A DNA stretch of 64,000 nucleotides, from the NCBI GenBank assembly GCA_934047225.1, contig OW203992.1:11087501-11151500 (forward strand). Direction: 5' to 3'. The translations under genes and the position numbers were made by a program. This document shows, piece by piece, positions 63,841 through 64,000 of this stretch. The notes beneath the pieces are model-generated. The model searched no databases. It was not told where the DNA came from and worked only from the letters and a program-made list of their open reading frames with translations. The stretch is from Ypsolopha sequella. Its lineage: Eukaryota; Arthropoda; Insecta; Lepidoptera; Ypsolophidae. Positions within the stretch are counted from its first letter, which is position 1. Each line of letters begins with the position of its first letter.

Positions 63841-64000
63841 TCTGTAAGCTTTCCTCTCGTCGACTGAAATCGAAAATATATAATTTGTCATGTCGCTAAT
63901 AGCCGATGCCGTCAATCCTTCAGCTCAGAGTTATTTCGACCATCGTCTTCAGCATACCAACTACGGACATTTATCAAGACACAGAATGGACCTTGGGGCC
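63841..64000. other. Open segment at the right edge: retroelement end or exon
   Basis: From an ATG at 63890, directly after an in-frame TAA, a frame runs to the window end (MSLIADAVNPSAQSYFDHRL...). At least one other plus-strand frame is also open over the last 100 bases, which weakens a coding reading. On the minus strand the order CTGAAGA, CGATGGTCG, AAAT resembles the hammerhead-like pattern seen at 34394-34477, so a Penelope-like terminal repeat is a fair alternative. I cannot decide from this window. Confidence 0.25.

Overview
The window looks like AT-rich, repeat-dense nuclear DNA of a moth or butterfly (Lepidoptera). The basis is recall of repeat signatures common in that order, not a database search: the dispersed family opening with GTGCGAGTCGGACTCGCGCA and closing with GGTACGGAACCCTAAAAA, retroelement 3' tails of the form GGAAGAAATCGCT...AAGNCCGCC...AATAAA, and many TA-flanked foldback elements. 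No host protein-coding gene, rRNA or functional tRNA could be supported. The stretch is best read as intergenic or intronic DNA built from nested mobile elements, and nearly every short open frame in it is a chance frame or an element relic.

Layout. 0-5.9 kb: AT-rich DNA with a GC-richer segment near 2.3-2.5 kb, a LINE 3' fragment (3.2-3.7 kb), foldback elements at 3.84-4.26 and 4.46-4.73 kb, and the first copies of two local repeat families (here R-A and R-B). 6.1-7.0 kb: an almost perfect inverted dimer of a Penelope-like 3' end inside a 13-bp target duplication. 8.4-13.1 kb: three copies of a 480-bp family with TGACGTCA palindromes (R-C) and a hAT-type MITE. 13.1-18.2 kb: four copies of the GTTCCGTACC lepidopteran family with foldback elements between them. 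18.5-20.6 kb: a TTAA-flanked inverted-repeat element carrying a second, TA-flanked element with 338-bp terminal repeats. 21-31.7 kb: a second hAT MITE with a perfect 8-bp duplication, a TTAA-linked array (27.1-28.3 kb) and several TA-flanked MITEs. 32-36 kb: a tRNA-derived SINE, LINE tails, a 40-bp-arm palindrome with a hammerhead-like core, and a MITE nested in an older repeat. 39.2-41.7 kb: a mariner (D34D) relic interrupted by another insertion, a tRNA-like palindrome and a LINE fragment. 45.6-47.4 kb: two abutting LINE 3' ends, one with a 175-codon open C-terminal domain. 49.0-50.5 kb: a 1.5-kb element with arrays of ACAGCTGTACA-like words near both ends. 51.6-57 kb: a tRNA-Thr-like fragment and several LINE relics including an internally deleted RTE-like copy. 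57-64 kb: mostly unrecognised AT-rich DNA, two nested palindromes and inverted copies of R-A and R-B. An open segment runs off the right edge.

The genes do not form a pathway; the elements relate by nesting, and that gives relative ages. The 1-kb TA element is younger than the TTAA element around it. The 111-bp MITE at 35.3 kb is younger than the repeat it interrupts. The insertion at 40 kb is younger than the mariner. Boundaries are given to the base where a target duplication or perfect inverted arm fixes them and are otherwise approximate. Superfamily names for non-autonomous elements rest on target-site length and terminal bases only.
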